Assembly (NCBI RefSeq): GCF_963662555.1 | Contig: NZ_OY759719.1 | Coordinates: forward strand, 124,001 to 188,000 | From: Thiomicrorhabdus sp. | GTDB lineage: Bacteria; Pseudomonadota; Gammaproteobacteria; Thiomicrospirales; Thiomicrospiraceae | Direction: 5' to 3' | Length of the DNA: 64,000 nucleotides | Part shown: positions 44,815 through 54,284 of the stretch, one piece after another | How the letters are laid out: every line of letters starts with the position of its first letter | Position numbering within the stretch: position 1 is the stretch's first letter | Program-made: the position numbers and the translations under genes | Notes under the pieces: generated by a model | What the model was told of the DNA's origin: nothing | Databases searched by the model: none | The model's input: the letters and a program-made list of their open reading frames with translations, nothing else

Positions 44815-47268
44815 TTATCTTTTATTAAAAAAACGTCTAATACGTGCTGCATTACCAATGACTACCAAGCTACTTAATGGCATCGTAATTGCGGCAATTA
44901 AAGGCGTAAGCACTCCAGACATCGCTAACGGAACCATAATTATGTTATAGGTAATTGAGCTGGCGATATTCTGCTTGATAGTACGTAATGTTCTGGCCGA
45001 CAACTCAATAGCCGTATCAACCGCCAATAACTCATTATTCATTAAGACGATATCTGCACTATCCATAGAAACATCTGTACCAGAGCCTAAAGCTATACCT
45101 ACATCGGCTCTAACCAAAGCAGGTGCATCGTTGACTCCATCACCAACCATCGCGACAGTTTGACCTTCTTTTTGCAGTTGACGAATTACTTCATTCTTAT
45201 CTTCAGGTAACACTTCAGCAATAACATTCATGCCTCCTAATTGTTCGGCAACTCGGTTAGCCACAATGGTTAAATCACCACTTAATAAAGAAACTTTTTT
45301 ACCTTTGGCTTTTAATCTGTTAATCAATTCAACGGCTTCTGGTCGAAGCTCGTCTTCTAAAAACATAACGCCTTTAACCACTTCATTAGCCGCAATCCAA
45401 ACCGCTGTTTGAGCCAGTTTTGCTTTATCTTCAGCTAACTGCAACAAATCCTTTGGTAAGGCAATATTTTGAGAAAGTAGCCAGTTTGCCGTTCCAATTT
45501 GATAAAAAGTACTGTTAATAGTTCCTTCAACACCTTTACCAGCCATAATTTTAAAGCCGTCAACTTGGTGCCAGTGGTTATTACCATATGCAAACTCATC
45601 CTTAATCGAGTTCACAATTCCATTACCTAGACTGTGTTCAGATAAATTTTCTATTGAGCCAACGGCTCGTAAAATTTCTTTGCGTTCAGCATGTTCTACA
45701 AATGCTTCAGCAACCACTTTCATCTGACCTTTAGTCAGAGTGCCTGTTTTATCAAAAACAAAATGCTCTATTGAATGCAAAACCTCTAATACAGTACCAT
45801 TTTTAACCAATATACCATTTCTTGCTGATACTCCAGATGCAACTGCAATGGCCATAGGTGTTGCCAAACCAAATGCACATGGGCAAGTAATAATAAGTAC
45901 TGCTGTTGCAGTCATAACGGCTACTTCAAGATCTGCACTAAATAACCAAAACGCAAAACTTGCAAAGGCTAAACTGATGGTTGTAGTAACAAACCAAGGC
46001 ATAATCTTATCTGCAGTACATTGAATAGGAGCCTTTGAACCTTGGGCCTCTTCTACCATATGAACAATTTTGCCTAACTGTGTATCTTGCAGAATTTTTT
46101 CTACCGCAATGGTAAGGTTGCCATCAATGTTTAATGTACCTGCAATAACATGGTCGTTGACCTGTTTACTAATCTCTTTAGATTCCCCACTCAACATCGA
46201 TTCATTCAGCATACTCTGACCAAACCTAATTACACCATCAACGGGTATTTGCTCACCGGGTTTCACAACAATTAAATCGCCTGGAATAAGTGTTCTTACT
46301 GGCACAATATTTTCTATATCTTCATTAAGTTTTCGTGCAACTTTTGGCTGTAAATCCATTAATTTTCGAGAGGCATCAATTGCTTTATTTTTTGAAATCG
46401 CTTCAAGGTAACGACCAATTAACAATAAAAAGATAAAGTCTATGAGCGTATCAAAATAGACCTCACCTGAATGACTTGGCTCAACGGTGACCCAAAATGA
46501 GTATAAGTAAGTTGTAAGCATCCCCAAACTGATTGAGACATCCATACCTACCGTTCTAGACCTGAGAGCTGTCCATGCTCCTTTAAGAAAAGGTTGTCCG
46601 GAATATGCTAATGCGGCTGTGGCAATAATGAATTCTAACCAATGAAAATAGTTACGATATTCAGCATCATCTGCGGCACCTGTATAAAGTGCAACTGAAA
46701 ACCACATGACATTCATCATAGCGAAACCAGCAAAACCTAGTCTGTATAGCAGATCCCTATTTGCTTTTTTATAGGCTTGCTCACTAGCGGAAGGGTCATA
46801 TGGGGTGGCATCATAGCCAATTGAATTGAGTTTTTTAATTATTTCTGAGAGTTTTGTTTTGCTGTTATCCCAGCGAATTTTAATCTGTTTATTTGTAAAA
46901 TTTACTCTGGCTAATAGTAGCCCATCCATTTTGGCAAGTGTATGTTCAATTAACCAAACACAGGCAGCACAATGAATTGCTTCTGACATCAATGTAATTT
47001 CACGTCTGTCTGATAAGTTATCAACAAACTGTGATTGAACTTCATCGTAGTCAAAAAATTCAATATCTTTATTTGGCGGAGGTGGCGGGGATAATAATTC
47101 GCCATCTGGCGTTCTTTTATAAAAACTTTCCATCCCCGCTTCATGTATGACTTCACAAACAGAAGCACAGCCATTACAGCAAAATTCTTGTTCTTTGCCA
47201 TTAATTGACTTTAGAACTAAATCCCCTTTGGGAATAGCTTGTCCACAATGAAAACAACTAGAAGCCAT
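44815..47268 (-). CDS. ccoI: Copper-transporting P1B-type ATPase for cbb3 assembly
   Basis: The 817-residue protein begins with a Cys-rich metal-binding region (CFHCGQAIPKG, FCCNGCASVC) and an HMA domain whose motif is HCAACVW. Eight membrane helices surround the CPC motif (ITCPCAFGLATP), the phosphorylation site DKTGTLTKG (~residue 520), TGE-like actuator SGESKEIS and GDGVNDAPAL. This layout is that of CcoI/FixI (CopA2), which exports copper for the cbb3 oxidase. It overlaps or nearly abuts ccoH (2-bp gap) and precedes ccoS, giving the common ccoHIS unit. Confidence 0.96.
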   Translation of the reverse strand: MASSCFHCGQAIPKGDLVLKSINGKEQEFCCNGCASVCEVIHEAGMESFYKRTPDGELLSPPPPPNKDIEFFDYDEVQSQFVDNLSDRREITLMSEAIHCAACVWLIEHTLAKMDGLLLARVNFTNKQIKIRWDNSKTKLSEIIKKLNSIGYDATPYDPSASEQAYKKANRDLLYRLGFAGFAMMNVMWFSVALYTGAADDAEYRNYFHWLEFIIATAALAYSGQPFLKGAWTALRSRTVGMDVSISLGMLTTYLYSFWVTVEPSHSGEVYFDTLIDFIFLLLIGRYLEAISKNKAIDASRKLMDLQPKVARKLNEDIENIVPVRTLIPGDLIVVKPGEQIPVDGVIRFGQSMLNESMLSGESKEISKQVNDHVIAGTLNIDGNLTIAVEKILQDTQLGKIVHMVEEAQGSKAPIQCTADKIMPWFVTTTISLAFASFAFWLFSADLEVAVMTATAVLIITCPCAFGLATPMAIAVASGVSARNGILVKNGTVLEVLHSIEHFVFDKTGTLTKGQMKVVAEAFVEHAERKEILRAVGSIENLSEHSLGNGIVNSIKDEFAYGNNHWHQVDGFKIMAGKGVEGTINSTFYQIGTANWLLSQNIALPKDLLQLAEDKAKLAQTAVWIAANEVVKGVMFLEDELRPEAVELINRLKAKGKKVSLLSGDLTIVANRVAEQLGGMNVIAEVLPEDKNEVIRQLQKEGQTVAMVGDGVNDAPALVRADVGIALGSGTDVSMDSADIVLMNNELLAVDTAIELSARTLRTIKQNIASSITYNIIMVPLAMSGVLTPLIAAITMPLSSLVVIGNAARIRRFFNKR

Positions 47269-47270
47269 AA

Positions 47271-47792
47271 CTATTCTGGATCTTGAACCATAATACTACG
47301 GCCCATATTAATTCTATTTTCTCCTTTAGTCACTTCCATAATTAAATCCCATTTGCCTTTTAATGGAAGACTAAACTGTTGTTCATACTCACCTTTTTTA
47401 TCGGTTTTATTCATTACAATCTTACCGTCAAGATTTTTATTGGAAGGTCTATAGAAATAAAGAATGGCCGTTTCAACGTCTAATGGCTTATTGTCTTTAT
47501 CTAAGACCTTCAATTTTACTAAATCTGATTTACCTTCTGACAAAATAGGAACTTCAATTTTTAATTGCCACCCTATCTTTTCCATACGTTTTTGTTCTGC
47601 TAACACCACATCCATTCGCTTACCTTGTTCATAGTAATCTTCTACTACAAGCCCTGGATTTGTGACGATTGCCATACTCACCATGAAGAAGTTTACTGAT
47701 AATACGATGACAAGAATTACGAACCACGCAATTACGAAAGGGTTTTTCCAAGCGACACTCCAATCGCGAGTATCTTGCTTAGTTTCTGCCAT
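47271..47792 (-). CDS. ccoH: cbb3-oxidase assembly protein CcoH/FixH
   Basis: The product is 173 residues from the ATG at 47792 (MAETKQ), chosen because AGGAGA lies eight bases upstream; a longer frame from 47834 adds 14 residues with no ribosome site. One N-terminal helix (~17-42, [25 protein letters not shown]) precedes a periplasmic FixH domain ending in [17 protein letters not shown]. CcoH is stably bound to the oxidase and needed for CcoNOP assembly. It is the first gene of ccoHIS. Confidence 0.93.
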   Translation of the reverse strand: MAETKQDTRDWSVAWKNPFVIAWFVILVIVLSVNFFMVSMAIVTNPGLVVEDYYEQGKRMDVVLAEQKRMEKIGWQLKIEVPILSEGKSDLVKLKVLDKDNKPLDVETAILYFYRPSNKNLDGKIVMNKTDKKGEYEQQFSLPLKGKWDLIMEVTKGENRINMGRSIMVQDPE

Positions 47793-47832
47793 TGTCTTTT
47801 CTCCTAATAGTGGGGTTGTTTTCCCAAGCAAC

Positions 47833-47867
47833 AAAAAAGCCCTATTCAGGGCTTTCCTAAATAGGGC
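47833..47867 (-). terminator. Terminator after ccoG with an alternative competing hairpin
   Basis: On the minus strand AAGCCCT-GAAT-AGGGCTTTTTT is an intrinsic terminator. Just before it, GCCCTATT can pair instead with AATAGGGC, which is part of the terminator stem, so two mutually exclusive folds exist between ccoG and ccoHIS. Confidence 0.7.
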
Positions 47868-47918
47868 TATTATAACGACTAATTTATATACAGTCTTTAC
47901 TACATATTAACGAAAGTA

Positions 47919-49385
47919 TTAACGTTTTCTAGGACTGATAAATGCAGTCTCATAAGTCGCTGATATGTTCTCGTTATTGACATCTATTACATGAATCTCA
48001 ATAGGCGTATTTGTTTCTGTTAAATTCTTTTTAGGAATTCTAACAAACAACGTTGTTGCACCCACATTACCAGGCTGAATGGTAATTTGTTTGTCTGCAT
48101 GGAATGTTAGTCCAGCAGGTCCTGTAACATCTATTTTAGCCAACATTACTTGGTTTGATTTATTCACAACTTTAATTGTCCATTTGTTTTGAACAGTTCC
48201 ATCACTCATTTGCACAAATAACGGTGAACGTTCATGAAGTGCTTTTAAATCAATCGGCGACATCGTTAACATGCCATATACCATTGCAATAGCTGCAAAT
48301 GCCATTATTGCGGAATAAACAATTACACGAGGACGTTTGAATAAAGGTGGTAATTTTTGACCAGCAAACTCAGCAAGTGACGCATAACGGATTAAACCTC
48401 TTGGTTTTTTGATCTTGTCCATAACAGAATCACATGCATCTATACATAGACCACAGGTAATGCAACCAAACTGCTGCCCTCGGCGAATATCAACTCCTGT
48501 TGGACAAACGGCAACACAAAGATTACAGTCAATACAATCACCAAGATCTGGAGCTTCTTCTCCAGGCTTAACACGCTTCATTCTTCCACGTGGTTCACCT
48601 CTATCTACATCATAGGTAGGAACAACTGTTTGTGTATCAATCATTGCCCCTTGAATTCGAGCATAAGGACAAAAGCCAATACAAGTCTGTTCACGAAGGA
48701 TTCCTGCAAAAAAGAATGTTGCAGCAGCAAGCCCTAAAATAACCGATGTTTCAGTTCCACCCCATTCAAAACTAAACAGGCGGCCCCAAAGATCAAATGC
48801 ATCCGTAAAATATGCAACGAAACTAAATGAAGTTAAAAATGCAATTAATGCCCAAAGTGCAAACTTTGGTAATTTAGTTTTAATTTTACTAAAGCTCATT
48901 GGAGCTTCATCTAATTTAATACGTTTATTTGGCTGGCCTTCAAACTTTTCTTCAATCCAAGTAAATACATCAGTCCAAACAGTATGAAAACAAAAATATC
49001 CACACCACAAACGTCCAGCTACAGCGGTTGATGCAGCTAGTAATAAAGCCCCAAATAACAACACCATTGCAAGCATCCAAATATCTTGTGGCAGAATTGT
49101 TATTCCAAAAATATGAAATTGGCGGTTTGCTAAATCAAACAAAAGCGCTTGATGACCATCCCATCTAAAATATGGAAAAATAAATAAAGAAAGCCAAAAT
49201 GAAGCCGTGATCCATTTAATTGTTCTAAACTTTCCAGGCATTCTCTTAGCGTGAACCGTACCACCAGTATGAACAGGTAATATTTCTACACCGATGTTTT
49301 GTAGATTTTTATTATCCAAATCCATTTCATCAAGTACTGAACCTGTTTGTCCATTATCTCGATACAATTCTTTTTTGTCTGACAT
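47919..49385 (-). CDS. ccoG: cbb3-oxidase assembly protein CcoG, ferredoxin type
   Basis: The 488-residue protein has five hydrophobic segments and two [4Fe-4S] motifs: CIDCNLCVAVCPTGVDIR (~285) and CITCGLCIDACDSVM (~305). The RLWCGYFCFHTVWTD and REQTCIGFCPYARIQG segments are typical. The C-terminal ~130 residues form an Ig-like FixG_C periplasmic domain. CcoG reduces Cu(II) for the CcoI pump. It lies between the structural operon and ccoHIS and is bounded on both sides by terminators, so it has its own promoter in the gap 49386-49467. Confidence 0.96.
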   Translation of the reverse strand: MSDKKELYRDNGQTGSVLDEMDLDNKNLQNIGVEILPVHTGGTVHAKRMPGKFRTIKWITASFWLSLFIFPYFRWDGHQALLFDLANRQFHIFGITILPQDIWMLAMVLLFGALLLAASTAVAGRLWCGYFCFHTVWTDVFTWIEEKFEGQPNKRIKLDEAPMSFSKIKTKLPKFALWALIAFLTSFSFVAYFTDAFDLWGRLFSFEWGGTETSVILGLAAATFFFAGILREQTCIGFCPYARIQGAMIDTQTVVPTYDVDRGEPRGRMKRVKPGEEAPDLGDCIDCNLCVAVCPTGVDIRRGQQFGCITCGLCIDACDSVMDKIKKPRGLIRYASLAEFAGQKLPPLFKRPRVIVYSAIMAFAAIAMVYGMLTMSPIDLKALHERSPLFVQMSDGTVQNKWTIKVVNKSNQVMLAKIDVTGPAGLTFHADKQITIQPGNVGATTLFVRIPKKNLTETNTPIEIHVIDVNNENISATYETAFISPRKR

Positions 49386-49467
49386 AGGGCTATCCTTGCT
49401 ACCAGTCTATTAAAACGGCTATTTTATAGAAATAGCCGTGCCTATCATAAGTAAATTTTTCTATCTA

Positions 49468-49520
49468 TTTCTATAAACAAAAATAGGCCCATTAAAAAGG
49501 CCTATTTTTGTTTATAGAAA
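49468..49520. terminator. 22-bp perfect-stem terminator
   Basis: Arms at 49468-49489 and 49499-49520 are perfect complements around the loop CATTAAAAA. It ends a transcript running on the minus strand and stops 4 bp before the stop codon of the small ORF at 49525. Confidence 0.88.
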
Positions 49521-49524
49521 AGAA

Positions 49525-49665
49525 TTAACTTTCCTTATCTTCGTCTTTCTCAAGACCTTCAATACCACGTGTAGCTTTCCATGCAAAACCTACTAGAGCA
49601 ATTATGCTTAATATAAGTGCACCGATTGAAATCCAAAGTACAAAATCATTGTTTAGTTCATTCAT
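49525..49665 (-). CDS. 46-residue single-helix protein in the cco locus
   Basis: The minus-strand ORF MNELNNDFVLWISIGALILS... encodes one helix (residues ~8-27) followed by a short positive stretch (WKATRGIE) and an acidic tail (GLEKDEDKES). The Shine-Dalgarno GGAGAGGAAAG ends four bases before the ATG. It lies between ccoP and ccoG, with its own terminator at 49468-49520 and the ccoP terminator at 49717-49748. It is not CcoQ, which is present separately at 50709. It could be a CcoM-like accessory subunit of cbb3 oxidase, but no sequence match is claimed. Confidence 0.6.
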   Translation of the reverse strand: MNELNNDFVLWISIGALILSIIALVGFAWKATRGIEGLEKDEDKES

Positions 49666-49682
49666 AACTTTCCTCTCCAAAG

Positions 49683-49696
49683 TTGATTAAAATCAA
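49683..49696. promoter_or_regulatory. Perfect FNR/ANR-type box
   Basis: TTGAT-TAAA-ATCAA matches the FNR consensus exactly. Its centre is about 25 bp upstream of the small ORF's ATG, too close for normal activation of that gene, so it may repress it or lie at the start of the transcript. Confidence 0.6.
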
Positions 49697-49716
49697 TTTA
49701 TATAGTTGTGCCTTAA

Positions 49717-49748
49717 ACAAAAAAGGAGAACATGAGAGCTCTCCTTTT
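49717..49748 (-). terminator. Terminator of ccoNOQP
   Basis: On the minus strand, AAAAGGAGA-(10-base loop)-TCTCCTTTTTTGTTT follows the ccoP stop by about 30 bp. Confidence 0.85.
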
Positions 49749-49779
49749 CTTTATCTAGATGAGTGCTTCAGCACTCACC

Positions 49780-50688
49780 TTATTGACCCCCACCTAAAGA
49801 GTAAACATAAACCGCTAAGCGTTTAATGTTTACGTCTGCATTTGGCAGACGATCTTTAAATGCTGGCATAACTGCTCTGTGTGTATTTGGAATATACTCA
49901 CCATTTTTCTTAACGTTTACACCGTATGTAATAACTCTTTTGATCGCATCACGGTCAGAAGAGAAACGCCATACTTGGTCAGTTAAGTTAGCAGCACCTG
50001 CTGGAGCAAGAGGCTTACCTGCTGGACCATGACATGCTAAACACATACCTTTGGCATATACTGCTTTACCTGCAGCAACAGAAGGATCTGAACCCTTACC
50101 TTCAGACAAAGCAATAACATAATCTGTTACATGATCAATATCTTCATCAGTCAAGTTCCCCATCATCCCTTTAGCAGGCATATTACCAATACGACCATTA
50201 GTAATAGAAGCGTCTATCTGATTGATATTACCACCCCATAACCAATCATCATCAGCTAATACTGGGAAGCCCGGATTTCCTGCTCCACCTACAGCATGAC
50301 AAGCCGCACAATAATCACCAAATAACATTTTTGATGTTGCTACAGCATATGATTTTAGCTCTTCATCTTTTAAGATGTCAGAAACAGACATTGAAGCTAA
50401 CTTCTCTTCTTTATCTGCAAACTTAGCTACACGCCAATCTTTTAACACTTTGTAATCATCGTTATATTCATTAATCTGAGTCCAGTCAGCTAAACCTTTT
50501 GTAAACTGACCTGTACCATTAGTTAATGGAATAGTTGGATAATAAAGTGCATAGAATACAATCATGATAAAACCCGCGTAAAAAGACAACATCCACCACA
50601 ATGGTGGCGGGTTATCTAATTCACGAATATCTTCATCCCAAATATGACCAGTGTTCCCTTCATCTGGCCATGGATTATGATGTGCCAT
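49780..50688 (-). CDS. ccoP: cbb3-type cytochrome c oxidase, diheme subunit III
   Basis: The 302-residue protein has a membrane helix (~31-51, WWMLSFYAGFIMIVFYALYYP) and two cytochrome c domains: heme motifs C127AACH131 and C216LACH220, with likely Met ligands in PAKGMMGN and HRAVMPAF. It passes electrons from cytochrome c to CcoO. An N-terminal GHIWDEDIRELDNPPPLWW is the CcoP signature. It is the last gene of the structural operon. Confidence 0.97.
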   Translation of the reverse strand: MAHHNPWPDEGNTGHIWDEDIRELDNPPPLWWMLSFYAGFIMIVFYALYYPTIPLTNGTGQFTKGLADWTQINEYNDDYKVLKDWRVAKFADKEEKLASMSVSDILKDEELKSYAVATSKMLFGDYCAACHAVGGAGNPGFPVLADDDWLWGGNINQIDASITNGRIGNMPAKGMMGNLTDEDIDHVTDYVIALSEGKGSDPSVAAGKAVYAKGMCLACHGPAGKPLAPAGAANLTDQVWRFSSDRDAIKRVITYGVNVKKNGEYIPNTHRAVMPAFKDRLPNADVNIKRLAVYVYSLGGGQ

Positions 50689-50708
50689 ATTAAAATCTCC
50701 TCAAATGA

Positions 50709-50891
50709 CTAGTCATCGTTTAGTATTTTGTATTTCTGTTCTTCCATTTCCTTACGTTTGCTAGGACGTAATGCCATTGCAAAGGTAATTAACATGCCCA
50801 GAAATACAACTACCGTAACGATTAAACCTGCCCAGTCCTGTGTCGTCATAGACGACCAGTCAGTGCTTAAATAACTTTCTAAATTACTCAT
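50709..50891 (-). CDS. ccoQ: cbb3-type oxidase small subunit CcoQ
   Basis: The 60-residue protein has one helix (~20-42, WAGLIVTVVVFLGMLITFAMAL) and the family ending RPSKRKEMEEQKYKILNDD. It stabilises the interaction of CcoP with the core. It lies between ccoO (6-bp gap) and ccoP (20-bp gap). Confidence 0.92.
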   Translation of the reverse strand: MSNLESYLSTDWSSMTTQDWAGLIVTVVVFLGMLITFAMALRPSKRKEMEEQKYKILNDD

Positions 50892-50897
50892 AAAACC

Positions 50898-51728
50898 TTA
50901 TTGACGGTATACTTTGCTGTCATCCAGCTTAACCATCGTTCCAAGTACTTGTAAGTAAGCTACCATTGCATCCATTTCGGTATGACCGGCAATAGCTGCA
51001 TCCGCATTCTCAATCTCTTCATCTGTATATGGCACACCAAGTGTACGCATAACTGACAAACGTTTCTTCATATCACGCTTTGTACCAAAGAAATCCTTAG
51101 ATACAAGGTTTTCAGCTAACCATGGGTAAGCCGGCATTACTGACTCAGGAACCATGTCTTGAGGACGCATTAAATGAAGAACATGCCATTCATCAGAGTA
51201 CTTACCACCTAGTCGTGCAATATCTGGACCAGTTCTTTTAGAACCCCATTGCATCGGGTGATCATACATAGATTCAGTAGCAAGTGAGTAGTGACCATAA
51301 CGTTCACGCTCATCACGGAAAGGACGAATCATTTGTGAGTGACAAATATAACAACCTTCACGCAAGTATAAATCACGACCTGCAAGTTCTAGCGGAGTGT
51401 AAGGACGAACACCGTCGCCTGCTTTCCAATCGCCAATAACCCACTTGCCATTTTTATCCTGCTTGTAAAGGGCTTTGTCTGACACTATTTTACCATTAGC
51501 ATCTTTAGTGAATGTACGCTCCCAAACTAATTCTGGAAACTTTTCATTCTTAGCATTACCGTATTTATCTGTTTTTTCAGTGTAATCTACAGCTGACTTG
51601 AGATAAAACAACGGTACGATTTCAACGATACCAGCAATCGAAACTGCTAGAGCTGTTGCCAGGAATAAAGCAAAGATATTACGCTCTAACCCTTCCTGGA
51701 TATTTTTTGGTGCTTGATTATCTGACAT
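50898..51728 (-). CDS. ccoO: cbb3-type cytochrome c oxidase, monoheme subunit II
   Basis: The 276-residue protein has one membrane anchor (~20-43), then a heme-c domain with C126YICH130 in [14 protein letters not shown] and the Met ligand in [11 protein letters not shown]. Between anchor and heme domain is a lysine-rich insertion (~residues 50-110, [19 protein letters not shown] onward) that makes the protein longer than the ~200-residue CcoO of pseudomonads. It carries electrons from CcoP to CcoN. Confidence 0.96.
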   Translation of the reverse strand: MSDNQAPKNIQEGLERNIFALFLATALAVSIAGIVEIVPLFYLKSAVDYTEKTDKYGNAKNEKFPELVWERTFTKDANGKIVSDKALYKQDKNGKWVIGDWKAGDGVRPYTPLELAGRDLYLREGCYICHSQMIRPFRDERERYGHYSLATESMYDHPMQWGSKRTGPDIARLGGKYSDEWHVLHLMRPQDMVPESVMPAYPWLAENLVSKDFFGTKRDMKKRLSVMRTLGVPYTDEEIENADAAIAGHTEMDAMVAYLQVLGTMVKLDDSKVYRQ

Positions 51729-51811
51729 GAGTTTGTGCTCCTCAACTCATAAATTTTTCAATTTAAGCAACGAAATATAAGATATGTCGTTGCTTAATAT
51801 GACTTACTACT

Positions 51812-53242
51812 TTATGCGTGTGCTTCTACTGTATTAGTCGCTTTAGCATTTGCCATACGAATCGTCATAACAACGTTGTATAACATGATTACTGCACCAC
51901 TAAAGAACAATAACCCACCAAATGCACGCATCGCATAATAAGGGTGCATAGCTGAAACTGATTCAGCAAAAGTATATGCAAGAGTTCCGTACTCATCATA
52001 AGCACGCCACATTAGACCTTGCATAATACCTGATACCCACATCGCAACGATGTAAAACACTGTACCAATAGTAGCTAGCCAGAAATGGAAGTTAATTAAC
52101 TGCATTGAATACATTTCAGTTTTCCATAGTTTCATTACCATATGGTAAATCGCACCGATAGAAACCATTGCAACCCAACCTAACGCACCAGAGTGAACGT
52201 GACCAACTGTCCAATCTGTATAGTGAGAAAGAGCGTTTACAGTTTTTGCAGCCATTACAGGCCCTTCAAATGTAGACATTGCATAGAATGCTAAAGAGAT
52301 AATTAAGAAACGCAAGATATAATCTGTACGTAATCTATCCCAAGCACCTGAAAGCGTTAACATACCGTTTAAGGCACCACCCCATGAAGGGATGATCATT
52401 GCTAATGAAATTACTGCACCTAAAGAACCTGTCCAATCTGGAAGAGCTGTGTATTGAAGGTGGTGAGCACCTAACCATACATAACCAAACATTAATGCCC
52501 AGAAGTGAATTACAGATAAACGGTAAGAGTAAATAGGACGTTGTGCTTGCTTAGGTACAAAGTAGTACATAATTGCAAGGAAACCTGCTGTTAGGAAGAA
52601 CCCAACTGCGTTATGCCCCCACCACCATTGAATCATGGCATCTTGTACACCAGCAAACATTGAGTAAGAACGGAACATTGATACTGGAATTGCTAAACCG
52701 TTTACAACATATAAATATGTGATTGCAATCATCATACCTAAGAAGAACCAGTTAGAAACATACACACTTGGATGCGTATCTTTGTTACGTGATGCAATTG
52801 TCATTACAAAGTTAAATGTATATAAAGTCCACACGATAGCAATTGCAATTGCCATTGGCCATTCTTGTTCATGGTATTCTTTACCAGTTGTCATACCTAA
52901 TGCGATAGACGTTACTGTTGCCAAAAGACCAATTGTGAACAAAATTGCTGTCCACCAAGCCAAGCCATTGCTCCAAAGCTTTACACCGTTGGTTCGCTGA
53001 ACCGTATAAAATGCTGTTGCCATTAGCGTCATACCACCAAATGCAAAGATTACCGTGTTCGTATGAACAACACGTAAACGAGCAAAAGTGATTTCCGCAA
53101 TATCTAAGTTTAACGCAGGCCACGCAAGTTCTGCTGCTGCATAAGTACCAATCATAGTACCTAGCACCAAGAAAACAATTGCACCTACTGTTAAATACTT
53201 AACCACGCCATTATCATATTGTGGTTTTACTGTAGTATCCAT
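51812..53242 (-). CDS. ccoN: cbb3-type cytochrome c oxidase, catalytic subunit I
   Basis: The 476-residue protein has twelve membrane helices. Conserved heme and copper ligands appear in RVVHTNTVIFAFGG, WWWGHNAVGFFLTAGFLAI, GAHHLQYTALPDW and TDWTVGHVHSGALGWVAM. It reduces oxygen with high affinity and pumps protons, typical for microaerobic respiration. It is the first gene of ccoNOQP; the 83-bp gap to ccoO is the largest within the operon. Confidence 0.98.
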   Translation of the reverse strand: MDTTVKPQYDNGVVKYLTVGAIVFLVLGTMIGTYAAAELAWPALNLDIAEITFARLRVVHTNTVIFAFGGMTLMATAFYTVQRTNGVKLWSNGLAWWTAILFTIGLLATVTSIALGMTTGKEYHEQEWPMAIAIAIVWTLYTFNFVMTIASRNKDTHPSVYVSNWFFLGMMIAITYLYVVNGLAIPVSMFRSYSMFAGVQDAMIQWWWGHNAVGFFLTAGFLAIMYYFVPKQAQRPIYSYRLSVIHFWALMFGYVWLGAHHLQYTALPDWTGSLGAVISLAMIIPSWGGALNGMLTLSGAWDRLRTDYILRFLIISLAFYAMSTFEGPVMAAKTVNALSHYTDWTVGHVHSGALGWVAMVSIGAIYHMVMKLWKTEMYSMQLINFHFWLATIGTVFYIVAMWVSGIMQGLMWRAYDEYGTLAYTFAESVSAMHPYYAMRAFGGLLFFSGAVIMLYNVVMTIRMANAKATNTVEAHA

Positions 53243-53695
53243 CAGTCGGATCCCCTTTATAGTCTTAATATTCTGCCCTTATCTATCATTAAATTACCGC
53301 TCAAAACAAACAATAACTTAACGGACCATTCTAGATAGAGACTCCTCAACGGGCATTATACCTGTATTGAAGCCATATCTCAGCCATAAACACTTTAAAA
53401 AGTTAACTCACATCAAGAAAGCTTATAGAATTAAACTTAAAAAACACCTATATAGAAATAGACACTTTAAAAAAATCTCTCGAATTATCCCAAAATACGG
53501 GCTTTGTTGATAGTAAAAAAAACTTATAGGGGTCCTCAAGATTTTTTTATGGAACACTTTTTGTAGGGCTATTCAAATATAAATTAAATCAACCTTAACT
53601 TACGACTTGCTTTAGAAAGTATAATTAGTACTGGACATACCCAATAAAGACATTTTCAGTTATTATATTGGCAACTTTATATTAGGAACTCTGTT
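53243..53695. other. Divergent regulatory region between ccoN and hisB
   Basis: This 453-bp AT-rich gap contains the ccoN promoter (listed separately) and, on the plus strand, a possible TATAAT at 53620-53625 upstream of hisB with no good -35. No ORF or structured RNA was seen. Confidence 0.5.
53356..53416 (-). promoter_or_regulatory. Candidate ccoN promoter with upstream FNR-like site
   Basis: On the minus strand a consensus -10 TATAAT (53361-53356) has a weak -35. An imperfect FNR-type site TTGAT-GTGA-GTTAA (53416-53403) is centred about 61 bp upstream of the expected start, the usual class I activator position. Confidence 0.45.
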
Positions 53696-54283
53696 ATGCG
53701 AACTGCAAGCGTTGAACGCAATACCCTAGAAACCCAAATTCAAATTACCATCAACCTTGATGGCGAAGGCAATGCAAACTTAGAAACAGGTGTACCTTTT
53801 TTTGAACACATGCTTGACCAAATCGCTCGTCACGGAATGATCGATATTGATATTAAAGCTAATGGTGACAATCACATTGATGACCACCATACAGTTGAAG
53901 ATGTGGGCATTGCTTTAGGCCAAGCTATTAACAAAGCGGCTGGTGATAAAAAAGGTATCACTCGTTATGGTCACGCTTATATTCCATTAGATGAAGCTTT
54001 ATCTCGTGTTGTTATCGACCTTTCTGGCCGACCAGGCCTAGAGTTTAACTGTGATTGGACACGTGAACAGATAGGAAACTTTGAAACCCAATTAGTTCTA
54101 GAGTTCTTTCAAGGTTTTGTTAATCATTGTAACGCCACACTGCACATTGATAATCTTCGTGGTTACAATGCACACCACCAAGCTGAAACCATTTTTAAAG
54201 CCTTCGGCCGTGCATTACGCATGGCATTAAGTCAAGACGACCGCATGACGGGTAAAATGCCTTCGACTAAAGGAACTTTGTAA
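53696..54283 (+). CDS. hisB: Imidazoleglycerol-phosphate dehydratase
   Basis: The 195-residue monofunctional enzyme (no HAD phosphatase half) has the metal-binding histidine sets [14 protein letters not shown] and [17 protein letters not shown], and the [14 protein letters not shown] segment. It catalyses step 6 of histidine synthesis. It starts the plus-strand hisBHAF-E unit, 1 bp before hisH. A near-palindrome (ACCAGGCCTAGA) is present near 54027. Confidence 0.97.
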   Translation: MRTASVERNTLETQIQITINLDGEGNANLETGVPFFEHMLDQIARHGMIDIDIKANGDNHIDDHHTVEDVGIALGQAINKAAGDKKGITRYGHAYIPLDEALSRVVIDLSGRPGLEFNCDWTREQIGNFETQLVLEFFQGFVNHCNATLHIDNLRGYNAHHQAETIFKAFGRALRMALSQDDRMTGKMPSTKGTL

Positions 54284-54284
54284 A

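Noticed and set aside
44975..46024. Plus-strand ORFs within ccoI
   Set aside because: All lie antisense to the clear P-type ATPase frame.
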